Shown: positions 24,415 through 32,650, counted from the stretch's first letter. The stretch is 64,000 bases of DNA from Spirochaetae bacterium HGW-Spirochaetae-2 (GCA_002839355.1 PGXW01000004.1:30028-94027); one strand, 5' to 3'. Notes: generated by a model from the letters alone, not told the origin. A program made the numbers and translations.

Positions 24415-24951
24415 ATGGATTTCTTGCAAAACCTTGGTATTTGGATTTACTTTGTCATCTTTTTTGGAAAAATTCTTGAAGTAACGGTTTCCACCATTCG
24501 AATGGTCCTTATCAACCGTGGTGAACGGGTCAAGGGAACCATAGTAGCATTCTTCGACAGCTTGCTGTGGTTGTTGATTACGGGAACTGTTCTGCAGGGA
24601 TTCCAAGAGGATCCCCTACGGATGGTGGTTTTCGCACTTGCTTTCGCAGTCGGCAACTACATGGGGTCCTGGTTCGAGGACAAGTTGGCATTCGGTCTCA
24701 GCTCGGTCCAGGTGATTGTTCCCGAATCTCCCGAAAGCAAAGAGCTGGCGAATTCCTTGCGGAAAGAGAATTTCGCAGTGACGGTCATGAAAGGCACCGG
24801 TCGGAACGGAAATCGCGACCTTCTGCTCCTGCACCTCAAACGAAAGCGGATTGCCCAGGCGGTCAGCCTCATCAACACCAAGCTTCCGGGTGCCGTTATC
24901 GTGGTCAACGACTCCAAGATTATCAGCGGCGGATATATTTCCAGAAAATGA
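24415..24951 (+). CDS. UPF0316-type membrane protein (DUF5698-DUF2179)
   Basis: A 178-residue protein with three membrane helices in the first 95 residues (ending ALAFAVGNYMGSWFEDKLAFG), followed by a soluble DUF2179-type domain (VIVPESPESKELANSLRKEN...VTVMKGTGRNGNRDLLLLHLKRKR). The segment EVTVSTIRMVLINRGERVKGT is typical of UPF0316. The family has no established function; its soluble domain is also found in YitT-like proteins. ATG 24415 is chosen because GGAGGA (24403-24408) is 6 bases before it, against 0 for ATG 24409. The gene is framed by inverted copies B and C of the dispersed repeat, which is unusual. Confidence 0.85.
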   Translation: MDFLQNLGIWIYFVIFFGKILEVTVSTIRMVLINRGERVKGTIVAFFDSLLWLLITGTVLQGFQEDPLRMVVFALAFAVGNYMGSWFEDKLAFGLSSVQVIVPESPESKELANSLRKENFAVTVMKGTGRNGNRDLLLLHLKRKRIAQAVSLINTKLPGAVIVVNDSKIISGGYISRK

Positions 24952-24952
24952 A

Positions 24953-25042
24953 TGGTTCCAATTGTTCACCATACGTTCCCTGCACTCGCTCGGGAAAGGG
25001 ACCAGCTTCCTGGTTCCTCTCCCCTCACTCCGTTGGGGAATG
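24953..25042 (-). repeat. dispersed structured intergenic repeat, copy C (inverted)
   Basis: On the minus strand this reads GGAACCAG-GAAG-CTGGTCCC (a hairpin) then TTTCCCGAGCGAGTGCAGGG and AACGTA, which lines up with the hairpin plus core of copy B. The shared core is CCCGAGCGAGTGCAGG. It begins immediately after the UPF0316 stop. The 3' part of the A/B consensus is not kept. Confidence 0.6.
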
Positions 25043-25149
25043 ATCATCATTTACCCAATCTTTACCTATCGTTCAGCTTGAGCATATGGACACGCAGTAT
25101 CCTTCGGTCAGAAGCCAAACAAGAGCCGATGTGCTCGAAGGAGAACTGT

Positions 25150-25614
25150 ATGGTTACGAAGAAAAAAGTATTGGTCCTGGTCCTGGTACTTCTCATGGTC
25201 GCTGCTGCTGTCAGCGCCGGCGCAATGGGAAGAGGAAATTTTGGAGCTATGGGAGCAGGTGCCGTTGTCGCAGCGACAACCACGAGTGGAGATGCGACCC
25301 GTCCGATCCAGCGCTGGCAGACCCTCGATGCCGAGACGCTTGCCGACTGCCCTCTCTGCACAGACGCTTTAGATCTGGAAGCCTTCCGCCTCATGCAGGC
25401 CGAACGTGCCGCATTCCGTGAAAAAATGCAAAGCAACCGGATTGTCGCTGCCCGGCAGTCATATGCTACCATGGGAATGCAAGGTCGTTATGCCGTGCAA
25501 TCCGCGCCTGCAATGTCCACCCGGGGCCCGGCAAGAGGAAATCAGAGCATCACCCGTTCGCCCATGAACCGGACTTTCGGCGGAGCCTCGTTCGGTCCCG
25601 CATGGTCACGGTAA
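25150..25614 (+). CDS. small secreted protein with CxxC motif, function unknown
   Basis: A 154-residue protein with a clear signal peptide (MVTKKKVLVLVLVLLMVAAA, cleavage near VSAGA). The mature part starts Gly/Met/Ala-rich (AGAMGRGNFGAMGAGAV), then has LADCPLCTDALDLEAFRLMQ, where CPLC could bind metal or be redox-active, and ends in a Ser/Arg/Gly-rich tail. I do not recognise the family. AAGGAG lies 6 bases before ATG 25150; the longer frame that starts upstream lacks such a site. It precedes a DUF2202 ferritin-like gene by 26 bp, probably in the same operon, and a metal-homeostasis group follows. Confidence 0.75.
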   Translation: MVTKKKVLVLVLVLLMVAAAVSAGAMGRGNFGAMGAGAVVAATTTSGDATRPIQRWQTLDAETLADCPLCTDALDLEAFRLMQAERAAFREKMQSNRIVAARQSYATMGMQGRYAVQSAPAMSTRGPARGNQSITRSPMNRTFGGASFGPAWSR

Positions 25615-25629
25615 ATACCCATAGGGTAT
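25615..25629. repeat. perfect palindrome ATACCC-ATA-GGGTAT before the DUF2202 gene
   Basis: It starts at the end of the previous gene and reaches the AGGAGG ribosome site. It resembles the hip operators in its half-sites (ATACC/GGTAT) but the arms are only 3 bases apart rather than fitting the TATACC-N6-GGTATA form. It might be an operator or a small RNA hairpin that affects translation. Confidence 0.4.
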
Positions 25630-25640
25630 AGGAGGCTGTC

Positions 25641-26288
25641 ATGGCTACAAGAAATCTGACGATTGCCACAATGGCGGTATTGTTGATACTTGCAATGGGT
25701 ACTCTCGCCGCACAAGGTGCGGTGGAGTATATGGAGGAGAATCCCGGATCGACGGCTGTCCTGGGCGGTTCGGAGGCAGCTGTGACGTCTCCCGCATCCC
25801 TCGAAGAAGGAATCCTGCTGATGCGGGAAGAAGAAAAGTTGGCGCGCGATGTCTATCTTGCAATGTATGAGAAATGGGGCATCAAGACCTTCGCCAATAT
25901 CGCACGTAGTGAACAGCAACACATGGATGCGGTCGCCCTCTTGCTGAAGAGCAAGGGCATGGATGACCCGGTAGCCAATGCCGCGGTCGGCGAATTCACC
26001 AATCCGAAGATCGCCGCGCTGTACGACGAGTTGATTGCTCTGGGGAACACCTCTGCGATCGACGCCCTGACCGTCGGTGCGATAATAGAGGACTTGGATA
26101 TCTACGATTTGCAGGAGTTGCTGGCCGAAACCGACGATGCCGATACTGTCCGTGTCTATAGCGCACTGTTGCGCGGTTCGGAGAACCATATGCGTTCCTT
26201 CGCCGGTTTGTTGAACCGTTTTGGAAAGCCCTACGAGGCACAATATATTTCCAGTGAACGGTTGACCGAGATCTTGACCGGTCGTTGA
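25641..26288 (+). CDS. exported DUF2202 ferritin-like protein
   Basis: A 215-residue protein with a signal-type N-terminus (about 1-25) and a DUF2202 domain. Ferritin-like metal ligands are visible as EE and ExxH patterns: REEEKLARDVYLAMYEKWG, ARSEQQHMDAV, IIEDLDIYDLQELL and LRGSENHMRSFAGLL. Such four-helix bundles usually hold a di-iron or similar centre; the role is unknown, possibly metal storage or oxidative protection in the cell envelope. AGGAGG lies 7 bases before ATG. It follows the CxxC secreted protein, and a terminator comes after it. Confidence 0.85.
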   Translation: MATRNLTIATMAVLLILAMGTLAAQGAVEYMEENPGSTAVLGGSEAAVTSPASLEEGILLMREEEKLARDVYLAMYEKWGIKTFANIARSEQQHMDAVALLLKSKGMDDPVANAAVGEFTNPKIAALYDELIALGNTSAIDALTVGAIIEDLDIYDLQELLAETDDADTVRVYSALLRGSENHMRSFAGLLNRFGKPYEAQYISSERLTEILTGR

Positions 26289-26312
26289 CCGAACTCTTTC
26301 TACAGAAGAATT

Positions 26313-26351
26313 GGGGTGTTCCCGGCTGTTTGCGGGGGACACCCTTTGTTA
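26313..26351 (+). terminator. terminator after the DUF2202 gene
   Basis: GGGGTGTTCCC and GGGGGACACCC form a stem (GGGTGT/ACACCC and CCC/GGG around a GC-rich loop), followed by TTTGTTATTGT. It ends the secreted protein/DUF2202 unit. Confidence 0.65.
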
Positions 26352-26356
26352 TTGTC

Positions 26357-26386
26357 TTGACAATAGTGTATGTCACACAGTATGAT
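26357..26386 (+). promoter_or_regulatory. strong promoter of the padR gene, leaderless
   Basis: TTGACA (26357-26362), an 18-bp spacer and TATGAT (26381-26386) predict transcription from about 26393, the A of the padR ATG, and no ribosome site is present. GTGT-ATGTC-ACAC (26366-26378) in the spacer is a possible PadR operator. Confidence 0.6.
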
Positions 26387-26392
26387 GCGGGC

Positions 26393-26746
26393 ATGAAAGA
26401 ATCTGATCAGGATGCGTTCCAAAAGAACTTTGCGAATTTAAGCCTCGAGTTGCGCAGGGGAACCTTGGTGTTGAGCGTGTTGAGCCAGTTGCGCAAGCCC
26501 CAGTATGGGTACTCGTTGGTTGAGGAGCTGGGGGCAAAAGGAATCCAGGCAGAACCAGGAACCTTGTACCCGTTGCTCAGACGACTCGAAACACAGCATT
26601 TGTTGGACAGCATGTGGGAAACTTCAGGCTCCAAACCCCGCAAGTATTACGTTCTGACAGACAACGGCCGGCATATGTTGGACCTGCTCTTACAGGAATG
26701 GCAGACGATTACCAGGCATATGATCGGTTTGCTCAAGGAGGAGTGA
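26393..26746 (+). CDS. PadR-family transcriptional regulator
   Basis: A 117-residue winged-helix repressor. The PadR core is clear: LRRGTLVLSVLSQLRKPQYG, then EPGTLYPLLRRLETQHLL and SKPRKYYVLTDNGRHML. No large C-terminal domain follows, as in the short PadR subfamily (PadR-s2). Such genes are often paired with a HAAS/DUF1700 membrane protein, as here 5 bp downstream, and repress their own operon. A near-consensus promoter puts the transcript start at the ATG, so translation is probably leaderless. Confidence 0.92.
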   Translation: MKESDQDAFQKNFANLSLELRRGTLVLSVLSQLRKPQYGYSLVEELGAKGIQAEPGTLYPLLRRLETQHLLDSMWETSGSKPRKYYVLTDNGRHMLDLLLQEWQTITRHMIGLLKEE

Positions 26747-26751
26747 CAAGA

Positions 26752-27762
26752 ATGGGTGGTGTACATGATCATTTGGTGGAAAGGTATGTCTATGCGGTGA
26801 CCAGACGGTTGCCGACAGCCCAACGGGAAGATGTCTCCATGGAATTGCACTCCTTGATCGACGAAATGGTCCAGGACCGACCGGAAGATCCTGAATCTGT
26901 GGTCACGGTGTTGATGGAGATGGGAGATCCTGCGGAACTTGCGGATCGGTACCGGGGTGTGCAGCGGCATCTGATCGGTTCCGGGTACTTCGATTTCTAC
27001 ATTCTTGTCTTGAAGATTGTTGGATTCGCTGTGAGTCTCGGTATAGTGATCTCGCTTGCGATAGGTTTTGCCTTCAATCCGCCCGAATCGGTGGGATCCA
27101 TAATCGGAAACATGGTCGGTACGTTGTTCGCCGCATATGCCCAAGCGTTCGCTTGGATAACGGCGACATTCGCTATCATGGAATGGAACCAGAGGCGGTT
27201 GGGAAAATCCGAACGGTTGGAGCAGTGGTCGTTGGACGATCTTCCCGATATTCCCCAGAAATCGACAATCATACCCCGCAGCGAGCCTATTGCGTCGCTC
27301 GTCTTCCTCGTTGTGGTATTTGCGATCTTGAATGCATCCACTTGGCTCCTCAAAGTCACCCAGATCGAACACTATACACACTTCATCAATCCCTTTGTTC
27401 CTGAAGTATTCAAACGGGTGCTTATCCTGTTCAATCTCACCATCGCGATAGCAATGGGTATCGAGTTCGCAAAACTGTATAGCGGGGTCCAGACCAAACG
27501 TCTTGCCTTGCTTACCATCGGACTCAAGCTTGTCTCCCTCTGCATTTCCCTATACATCGTTGCTGGTAGTGGCATCTGGAATCCCGATTTCGCTATCCAA
27601 ATGGCACAAGTATTCGGGGAGGGTGCCGGGGCAAACCCGTTCTTCCAAAAATTCTGGAACAATCTGCCGACGTTCCTGGTAGTGGTCATGATCTTCGGCT
27701 ATGTGGTCGAGACGATCCAAACGGTGTGGCGGACTTGGAATTTGAAAATTCCCGAAAAATGA
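26752..27762 (+). CDS. HAAS-domain membrane protein paired with PadR
   Basis: A 336-residue protein that starts with a HAAS/DUF1700-type domain (about 1-80: LVERYVYAVTRRLPTAQRED, then MELHSLIDEMV and MGDPAELADRYRG), followed by about six membrane helices grouped in pairs. Family members are encoded beside PadR regulators and are thought to be envelope-stress or signalling partners of them; the function is unknown. AAGGAGGAGTGA puts a ribosome site over the padR stop, 9 bases before this ATG. No ATPase is nearby, so it is not evidently an ABC permease. Confidence 0.8.
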   Translation: MGGVHDHLVERYVYAVTRRLPTAQREDVSMELHSLIDEMVQDRPEDPESVVTVLMEMGDPAELADRYRGVQRHLIGSGYFDFYILVLKIVGFAVSLGIVISLAIGFAFNPPESVGSIIGNMVGTLFAAYAQAFAWITATFAIMEWNQRRLGKSERLEQWSLDDLPDIPQKSTIIPRSEPIASLVFLVVVFAILNASTWLLKVTQIEHYTHFINPFVPEVFKRVLILFNLTIAIAMGIEFAKLYSGVQTKRLALLTIGLKLVSLCISLYIVAGSGIWNPDFAIQMAQVFGEGAGANPFFQKFWNNLPTFLVVVMIFGYVVETIQTVWRTWNLKIPEK

Positions 27763-27769
27763 TTAAATT

Positions 27770-27783
27770 TTGACCTACGTCAA
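27770..27783. promoter_or_regulatory. FNR-type box TTGAC-N4-GTCAA
   Basis: A perfect 5-bp inverted repeat of the CRP/FNR form (FNR: TTGAT-N4-ATCAA). A -10-like TACAAC at 27806-27811 would put the transcript start near 27818, so the box centre is near -41.5, the class II activation position. The operon it precedes ends with an FNR-like regulator whose recognition helix reads ETLSR, as in FNR (ETISR). Confidence 0.6.
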
Positions 27784-27840
27784 GGAAACTATCGGTTGCA
27801 AGGTGTACAACAGGGTATCTCTTTACCAAGGAGGTGCTGT

Positions 27841-28056
27841 ATGAAGCACATTACATTGCAACTGGAAACCCTGACTTGCCCGAGCTGTATGGCGAAGATC
27901 GATGGTATGATGAAGAAGACCGAAGGTGTCGTGAAGGCCGAGGTCCTGTTCAACTCTTCCCGTGTGAAGGCCGAGATCGACGAGAGCATCGTTTCCACCG
28001 CACAAGTCAAGCAGCGCATAGAAGCTCTCGGCTACAAGGTGCTCGGGGAAAAATAA
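27841..28056 (+). CDS. CopZ-like heavy-metal chaperone
   Basis: A 71-residue single HMA domain. The metal motif is TCPSC (MTCxxC class) in LETLTCPSCMAKIDGMM, and the fold ends with the usual ALGYKV. It probably binds a soft metal such as copper(I) or zinc and hands it to the P-type ATPase encoded 1 base downstream, which lacks its own N-terminal HMA domain. AAGGAGG lies before the ATG. The FNR-type box lies 60 bp upstream, so it is the first gene of the operon. Confidence 0.92.
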   Translation: MKHITLQLETLTCPSCMAKIDGMMKKTEGVVKAEVLFNSSRVKAEIDESIVSTAQVKQRIEALGYKVLGEK

Positions 28057-28057
28057 T

Positions 28058-29902
28058 ATGCACAAGACCTCCACCCTCATCATGGCTACAGTTCTCGTTG
28101 TCGCATCGTTCTTCTTGCATCGTCTGTATGGATATATCTCCGTCACCATTGCCGTTATGCTCGCATCGACGGCTTTGGCGGGTTACCCGGTTGTCCGTAA
28201 GGCGATCGGTGCCTTGCGGTACCGTATTGTCGGTATCGAAGTGCTCGTGTCGGTTGCGACTATCGGAGCGGTGATAATCGGGGAGTATTGGGAAGCCGCT
28301 GCGGTCACCTACCTGTTCCTATTCGGCGGATACCTTGAGGCCAAGACATTGGAGAAGACACGTTCATCGATCAAGGCACTGCTCAATCTTGCTCCCGAGA
28401 CGGCTCGGATCGTCAAGAATGGCAAGGAAGAGGTGGTCGACCCCAAATCGGTAGTCCAGGGTGACAGGGTCATCGTCAAACCGGGCGAACGGATCGCTGT
28501 GGACGGAACAGTAGAGGATGGTCTTGCGTACGTGAACCAGTCGACGGTGACCGGCGAGTCGCTTCCTGTGGAACGCCAGGCGGGACAGCAAGTATTTGCC
28601 GGGACCGTTGTCGAATCGGGTTACCTGATAGTAGAGGCGGAGAAAGTCGGAGACCAGACCACGTTTGCCCGTATCCTGGAACTCGTCGAAGAGGCGCAGG
28701 ATGCGAAGGCGAAGACCCAGAAGTTCCTGGAACGGTTTTCGCAATATTACACGCCCGGTATCATGGTCCTTTCGCTGGTTTTGTTCCTCTTTACCCGCGA
28801 TATCCGCCTCTCGCTTACGCTATTGGTTATCGCATGTCCGGGGGCCTTGGTTATCAGTGCCCCAGTCTCGATAGTCGCGGGAATCGGAAATGGTGCGAAA
28901 AAGGGTATTCTGGTAAAGGGTGGCGATGTCATGGAACGGTTGGGTACTGTCCGGGCGATTGCATTCGACAAGACCGGAACCGTAACCAAGGGAGAGCCCG
29001 AGGTTGTTTTCCTGCAAGCATTCGATATCGATCGTGACGAACTGCTGGGAATCGCAGCCAGTGGAGAGACCTATGCCGAACATCCGATAGCCAAAGCTAT
29101 TGTCGGGTATGCATCCGAGCGGTTGGCCCAAGATATCCGTATTCCCGAGGAGACGAATCCCATTCCGGGAAAAGGTGTTGTCTTTGTCTTGGGAGGCAAG
29201 ACCTATCTGCTTGGCAACCGGGCATTGTTCGCCGATCATACAGTATCCTTGGAAATCCATGAGCCGGCAATCCGGGCCGAAGAGGAACTTGCGCGGACTG
29301 TCGTGATTGTCGGCAGTACCGAACGGGTACTTGGATTTTTCGCTATTGCCGATACGGTGCGTCCGCAGGCGAAGGAATTGCTGAAAGCCTTGAAAAAAAT
29401 TGGTATCAGGCATGTGGTGATGCTTACCGGAGACAACGAACGGACAGCGCGGGCCATAGCCGGACAACTGGGCTTCGATTCATATCGAGCCAGCCTTCTT
29501 CCCCAAGACAAGGTGTCGGCTCTCAAGGAATTGCAGGCCGAGTACGGGACTGTTGCCATGGTCGGAGATGGCGTCAACGACGCACCGGCTCTTGCTACCG
29601 CCGACTTGGGCATTGCGATTGGCGGTGCGGGATCCGATGTCGCCATGGAAACGGCCGATGTTATTGTCATGTCCTCGCACCTATCCATGCTCACCCATGC
29701 GGTAGGACTTTCGAGGGCAACGGTCAGGAACATGAAGCAGAATATTGTCTTTGCCATACTGGTTGCGGTCATACTGCTCGCGGGAGTCCTGGTACGCACA
29801 GTCGACCTCTCATTCGGCATGCTGGTGCACGAGTTCTCCGTATTGCTGGTCATAATCAATGCAATACGGCTTATGGGGTATGGAAAGAATACGAAACTGT
29901 AG
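28058..29902 (+). CDS. P1B-type heavy-metal-transporting ATPase with a CPG motif
   Basis: A 614-residue metal-pumping ATPase. It has an actuator motif VTGESLPV (about 165), the phosphorylation site AFDKTGTVTKGE (Asp near 304), LTGDNERTA, and the hinge VGDGVNDAPAL (about 505). About six to eight membrane helices are present. The membrane metal site reads IACPGALVISAP: CPG in place of the CPC of copper and zinc pumps, so the specificity may differ. No HMA domain is fused; a separate HMA protein is encoded 1 base before. The C-terminal membrane pair ends at the stop. A Crp/Fnr regulator follows. Zn/Cd, Cu and Fe are all possible substrates. Confidence 0.92.
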   Translation: MHKTSTLIMATVLVVASFFLHRLYGYISVTIAVMLASTALAGYPVVRKAIGALRYRIVGIEVLVSVATIGAVIIGEYWEAAAVTYLFLFGGYLEAKTLEKTRSSIKALLNLAPETARIVKNGKEEVVDPKSVVQGDRVIVKPGERIAVDGTVEDGLAYVNQSTVTGESLPVERQAGQQVFAGTVVESGYLIVEAEKVGDQTTFARILELVEEAQDAKAKTQKFLERFSQYYTPGIMVLSLVLFLFTRDIRLSLTLLVIACPGALVISAPVSIVAGIGNGAKKGILVKGGDVMERLGTVRAIAFDKTGTVTKGEPEVVFLQAFDIDRDELLGIAASGETYAEHPIAKAIVGYASERLAQDIRIPEETNPIPGKGVVFVLGGKTYLLGNRALFADHTVSLEIHEPAIRAEEELARTVVIVGSTERVLGFFAIADTVRPQAKELLKALKKIGIRHVVMLTGDNERTARAIAGQLGFDSYRASLLPQDKVSALKELQAEYGTVAMVGDGVNDAPALATADLGIAIGGAGSDVAMETADVIVMSSHLSMLTHAVGLSRATVRNMKQNIVFAILVAVILLAGVLVRTVDLSFGMLVHEFSVLLVIINAIRLMGYGKNTKL

Positions 29903-29971
29903 CAACCGGCAAGACAGGTTGGGGTGGGGCAAGCAATTGCCCCATCACGCGTTTCGGGCTATAGTGGAGCC

Positions 29972-30664
29972 ATGGAATGCACCTGTCACGGGCACGGTCC
30001 GTACAACTGTATCGATATTGTCCCAATTTTCCACCATCTCGATCATGATGAGATGATGCAGGTCGCTGCGATCACCACCGAGCGTACATTCTCCAAAGGT
30101 GAGGTGGTCTATCGTGTCGGGGACAGCAGGGGTGAACTCTATGTCCTGCATACCGGGCTGGTGAAGGTTTATCGACTTTCGAGTGAAGGGCGGGAACAGG
30201 TGATCAGGACCGTCGGGCCCGGAGAATTCCTCGGTGAACTCTCGCTCTTCAGTCCAAGCAGCCAAACCGATACCGCGGTTGTGCTGGAACCTGCCCGTAT
30301 GTGTGTTATCGCCTGGCAACGGCTCCGTTCCCTCATGGAGAGCATTCCGTCGATCGCCTTCAAGGTCATGGAACAATTGAGTGGGCGCCTGGAACAAACC
30401 GAAAGCTTGTTGGAACAGACCAACCTCATGTCGGTCGAACAACGGCTTGCCCGGTATCTTCTCGAAGCTTCCCATGGGAAGGACTCGTTCGTATTGGGTC
30501 TTTCGAAGGGGGATCTAGCCTCCCTGCTCGGTATGACGCAGGAAACGCTGAGTCGCCGCCTCTCCTCATTCCATCAAGAAGGTATACTGGAACTACAAGG
30601 ACATAGGGGTATTCGGATTATGGACAGGGAGGCCCTGCGGGCTTATGGCGATGACGAAGCCTGA
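29972..30664 (+). CDS. Crp/Fnr-family regulator with N-terminal Cys/His cluster
   Basis: A 230-residue regulator. The N-terminus (MECTCHGHGPYNC) holds three cysteines and two histidines, followed by a cyclic-nucleotide-type beta roll (GEVVYRVGD, VGPGEFLGELSLF) and a winged helix (SLLGMTQETLSRRLSSFHQE). The recognition helix ETLSR matches E. coli FNR (ETISR), which reads TTGAT. The cluster could hold an iron-sulfur cluster or a soft metal, so this protein may sense oxygen, NO or metal. GGAGC precedes the ATG. It lies 69 bp after the P-type ATPase, and the box at 27770-27783 suggests that it controls that operon, including itself. Confidence 0.9.
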   Translation: MECTCHGHGPYNCIDIVPIFHHLDHDEMMQVAAITTERTFSKGEVVYRVGDSRGELYVLHTGLVKVYRLSSEGREQVIRTVGPGEFLGELSLFSPSSQTDTAVVLEPARMCVIAWQRLRSLMESIPSIAFKVMEQLSGRLEQTESLLEQTNLMSVEQRLARYLLEASHGKDSFVLGLSKGDLASLLGMTQETLSRRLSSFHQEGILELQGHRGIRIMDREALRAYGDDEA

Positions 30665-30739
30665 ACCATGGCGATATGCATGTTCGAATGGGTATGCTAC
30701 ACTCGGGTGTGGTTTCCAAGCTGATCGGAGGGTAGGTTG

Positions 30740-32650
30740 ATGAAGGATGGGTTCATACAGGTAGCAGCGGCTACCCCAACGGTTCGAGTCGCCGATTGTA
30801 CGTTCAATGCCACACGGACCATCGATCTGATGATCCGGGCGGACAAGCAGGGTGTGGCTTTGGTGGTGTTTCCCGAGCTTGGACTTACCGCGTACACGTG
30901 TGCCGACCTCTTTCTCCAACCGACTCTACTCAAAGGGGCCCTCGAAGCGCTTTCGACAGTTGTACGGGCATCCGAGGACCTGACGGTGGTGGCTGTGGTG
31001 GGACTTCCGCTTGCGTGGAAAGGCAAACTGTACAATTGTGCCGCAGTGGTACAGTCCGGGCAAGTCCTCGGCGTGGTCCCCAAGTCGAAAATTCCGAATT
31101 ACCATGAATTTTATGAAAGCCGTTGGTTTGTACCGGCACCGGTCGACAATGGTTTGATAGAGATTGCAGGCTCGGTTTGCCCGTTCGGTACCGATATCCT
31201 GTTCGGTTCACAACAGCTGGAGAACTTCATTTTCGCTGTAGAAATCTGCGAGGACCTTTGGGTTCCATCCCCTCCCTCCGTGCGTCATGCTCAATCGGGA
31301 GCTACGATCCTGGCCAACCTATCGGCAAGCGACGAATTGGTTGGCAAAGCCTCCTACAAGCGGCAACTGGTGACCGGACAGTCGGCACGACTGATGGCAG
31401 CATATATCTATGCCGGTGCCGGTAGCGGGGAATCCACCACCGATATGGTTTTCGCCGGTCACGACATGATTGCCGAGAACGGCATCATGCTCGCAGAAAG
31501 CGCGGTTCCATTCGAGGGATTGGTGTGCACGGAGGTCGATGTCGAACGATTGGCGGCCGAACGAAGGCGCAGTACCACATTCGAGATGTTCGATGACGGT
31601 TCCTACGATATGGTCAAATTTTCCCATCCTGTTTCCGATACTCCGTTGACCCGTCAATTCAACAGGTTCCCGTTCGTCCCTGCCGAAGGCCCGGACCGCA
31701 ACCTTCGGTGCAAGACGATACTGATGATCCAATCCATGGGATTGGTCAAGCGTTTGCAGCACACCGGTGTAAAACGGGTTGTCGTGGGAATTTCAGGAGG
31801 ATTGGATTCTACCTTGGCGCTTCTGGTGGCGGTCGAAGCCTTCGATTACCTCGACTTGCCACGATCGGGTATCGTGGCGATCACCATGCCTTGTTTCGGA
31901 ACCACAGAGAGGACCCGATCCAATGCCAAGGCGTTGGGCAGTGCCTTGGGCCTTACCGTGCGAGAGATCGATATCACCGCTTCCGTGTTGCAACATTTTG
32001 CCGATATTGGACACGATCCATCAGTACACGATGTGACATTCGAGAATTCCCAAGCCCGCGAACGCACCCAAGTGCTCATGGACGTGGCGAATTCGGAGTC
32101 GGCGTTGGTGGTCGGTACCGGCGACTTGTCCGAACTTGCACTCGGATGGGCGACCTACAACGGGGATCACATGTCGATGTACGGGGTCAATGCGTCGGTG
32201 CCCAAGACCTTGATCCGTCACTTGGTCCGCTACTATATCGAGACAGGCGATTCGAAAGATTTGGGGGCAGTGTTGACCGATGTGCTCGATACGCCGGTAA
32301 GTCCCGAGTTGCTGCCCGCACGTGATGGTGTGATCTCTCAAGTCACCGAAGAAATTGTCGGTCCCTACGAATTGCACGATTTTTTCCTCTACTATGCGAT
32401 CCGGTGGGGATTCGGACCCGCCAAGGTGTATCGGATCGCACAGGTCGCATTCGACGGACAATACGACGTCAAGACGATCCTCAAGTGGCTAAAGGTGTTT
32501 TATCGCCGGTTCTTCTCACAGCAGTTCAAACGGTCCTGTTTGCCCGATGGCCCAAAAGTAGGTTCGGTGGCACTCAGCCCACGGGGGGACCTGCGCATGC
32601 CGAGCGACGCATGTGTCACGTTGTGGACCGATGCATTGGACGACCTGTAG
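30740..32650 (+). CDS. nadE: glutamine-dependent NAD+ synthetase
   Basis: A 636-residue two-domain enzyme that amidates nicotinic acid adenine dinucleotide to NAD+ with glutamine as donor. The N-terminal nitrilase-type glutaminase has a Glu in VVFPELGLTAYTC, Lys in VPKSKIPNYHEFYE and Cys in VEICEDLWVP. The synthetase domain has the PP-loop GISGGLDSTLAL (about residue 350) and later GTGDLSELALGWATYNGDHM. GGAGGG precedes ATG 30740. It stands alone between the FNR gene and the membrane-protein group. No obvious regulatory element is seen in the 75-bp gap. Confidence 0.95.
   Translation: MKDGFIQVAAATPTVRVADCTFNATRTIDLMIRADKQGVALVVFPELGLTAYTCADLFLQPTLLKGALEALSTVVRASEDLTVVAVVGLPLAWKGKLYNCAAVVQSGQVLGVVPKSKIPNYHEFYESRWFVPAPVDNGLIEIAGSVCPFGTDILFGSQQLENFIFAVEICEDLWVPSPPSVRHAQSGATILANLSASDELVGKASYKRQLVTGQSARLMAAYIYAGAGSGESTTDMVFAGHDMIAENGIMLAESAVPFEGLVCTEVDVERLAAERRRSTTFEMFDDGSYDMVKFSHPVSDTPLTRQFNRFPFVPAEGPDRNLRCKTILMIQSMGLVKRLQHTGVKRVVVGISGGLDSTLALLVAVEAFDYLDLPRSGIVAITMPCFGTTERTRSNAKALGSALGLTVREIDITASVLQHFADIGHDPSVHDVTFENSQARERTQVLMDVANSESALVVGTGDLSELALGWATYNGDHMSMYGVNASVPKTLIRHLVRYYIETGDSKDLGAVLTDVLDTPVSPELLPARDGVISQVTEEIVGPYELHDFFLYYAIRWGFGPAKVYRIAQVAFDGQYDVKTILKWLKVFYRRFFSQQFKRSCLPDGPKVGSVALSPRGDLRMPSDACVTLWTDALDDL

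Noticed and set aside
25615..25629. A fifth HipB operator
   Set aside because: ATACCC-ATA-GGGTAT has similar half-sites but a centre shorter by one base than TATACC-N6-GGTATA, which changes the dimer geometry.
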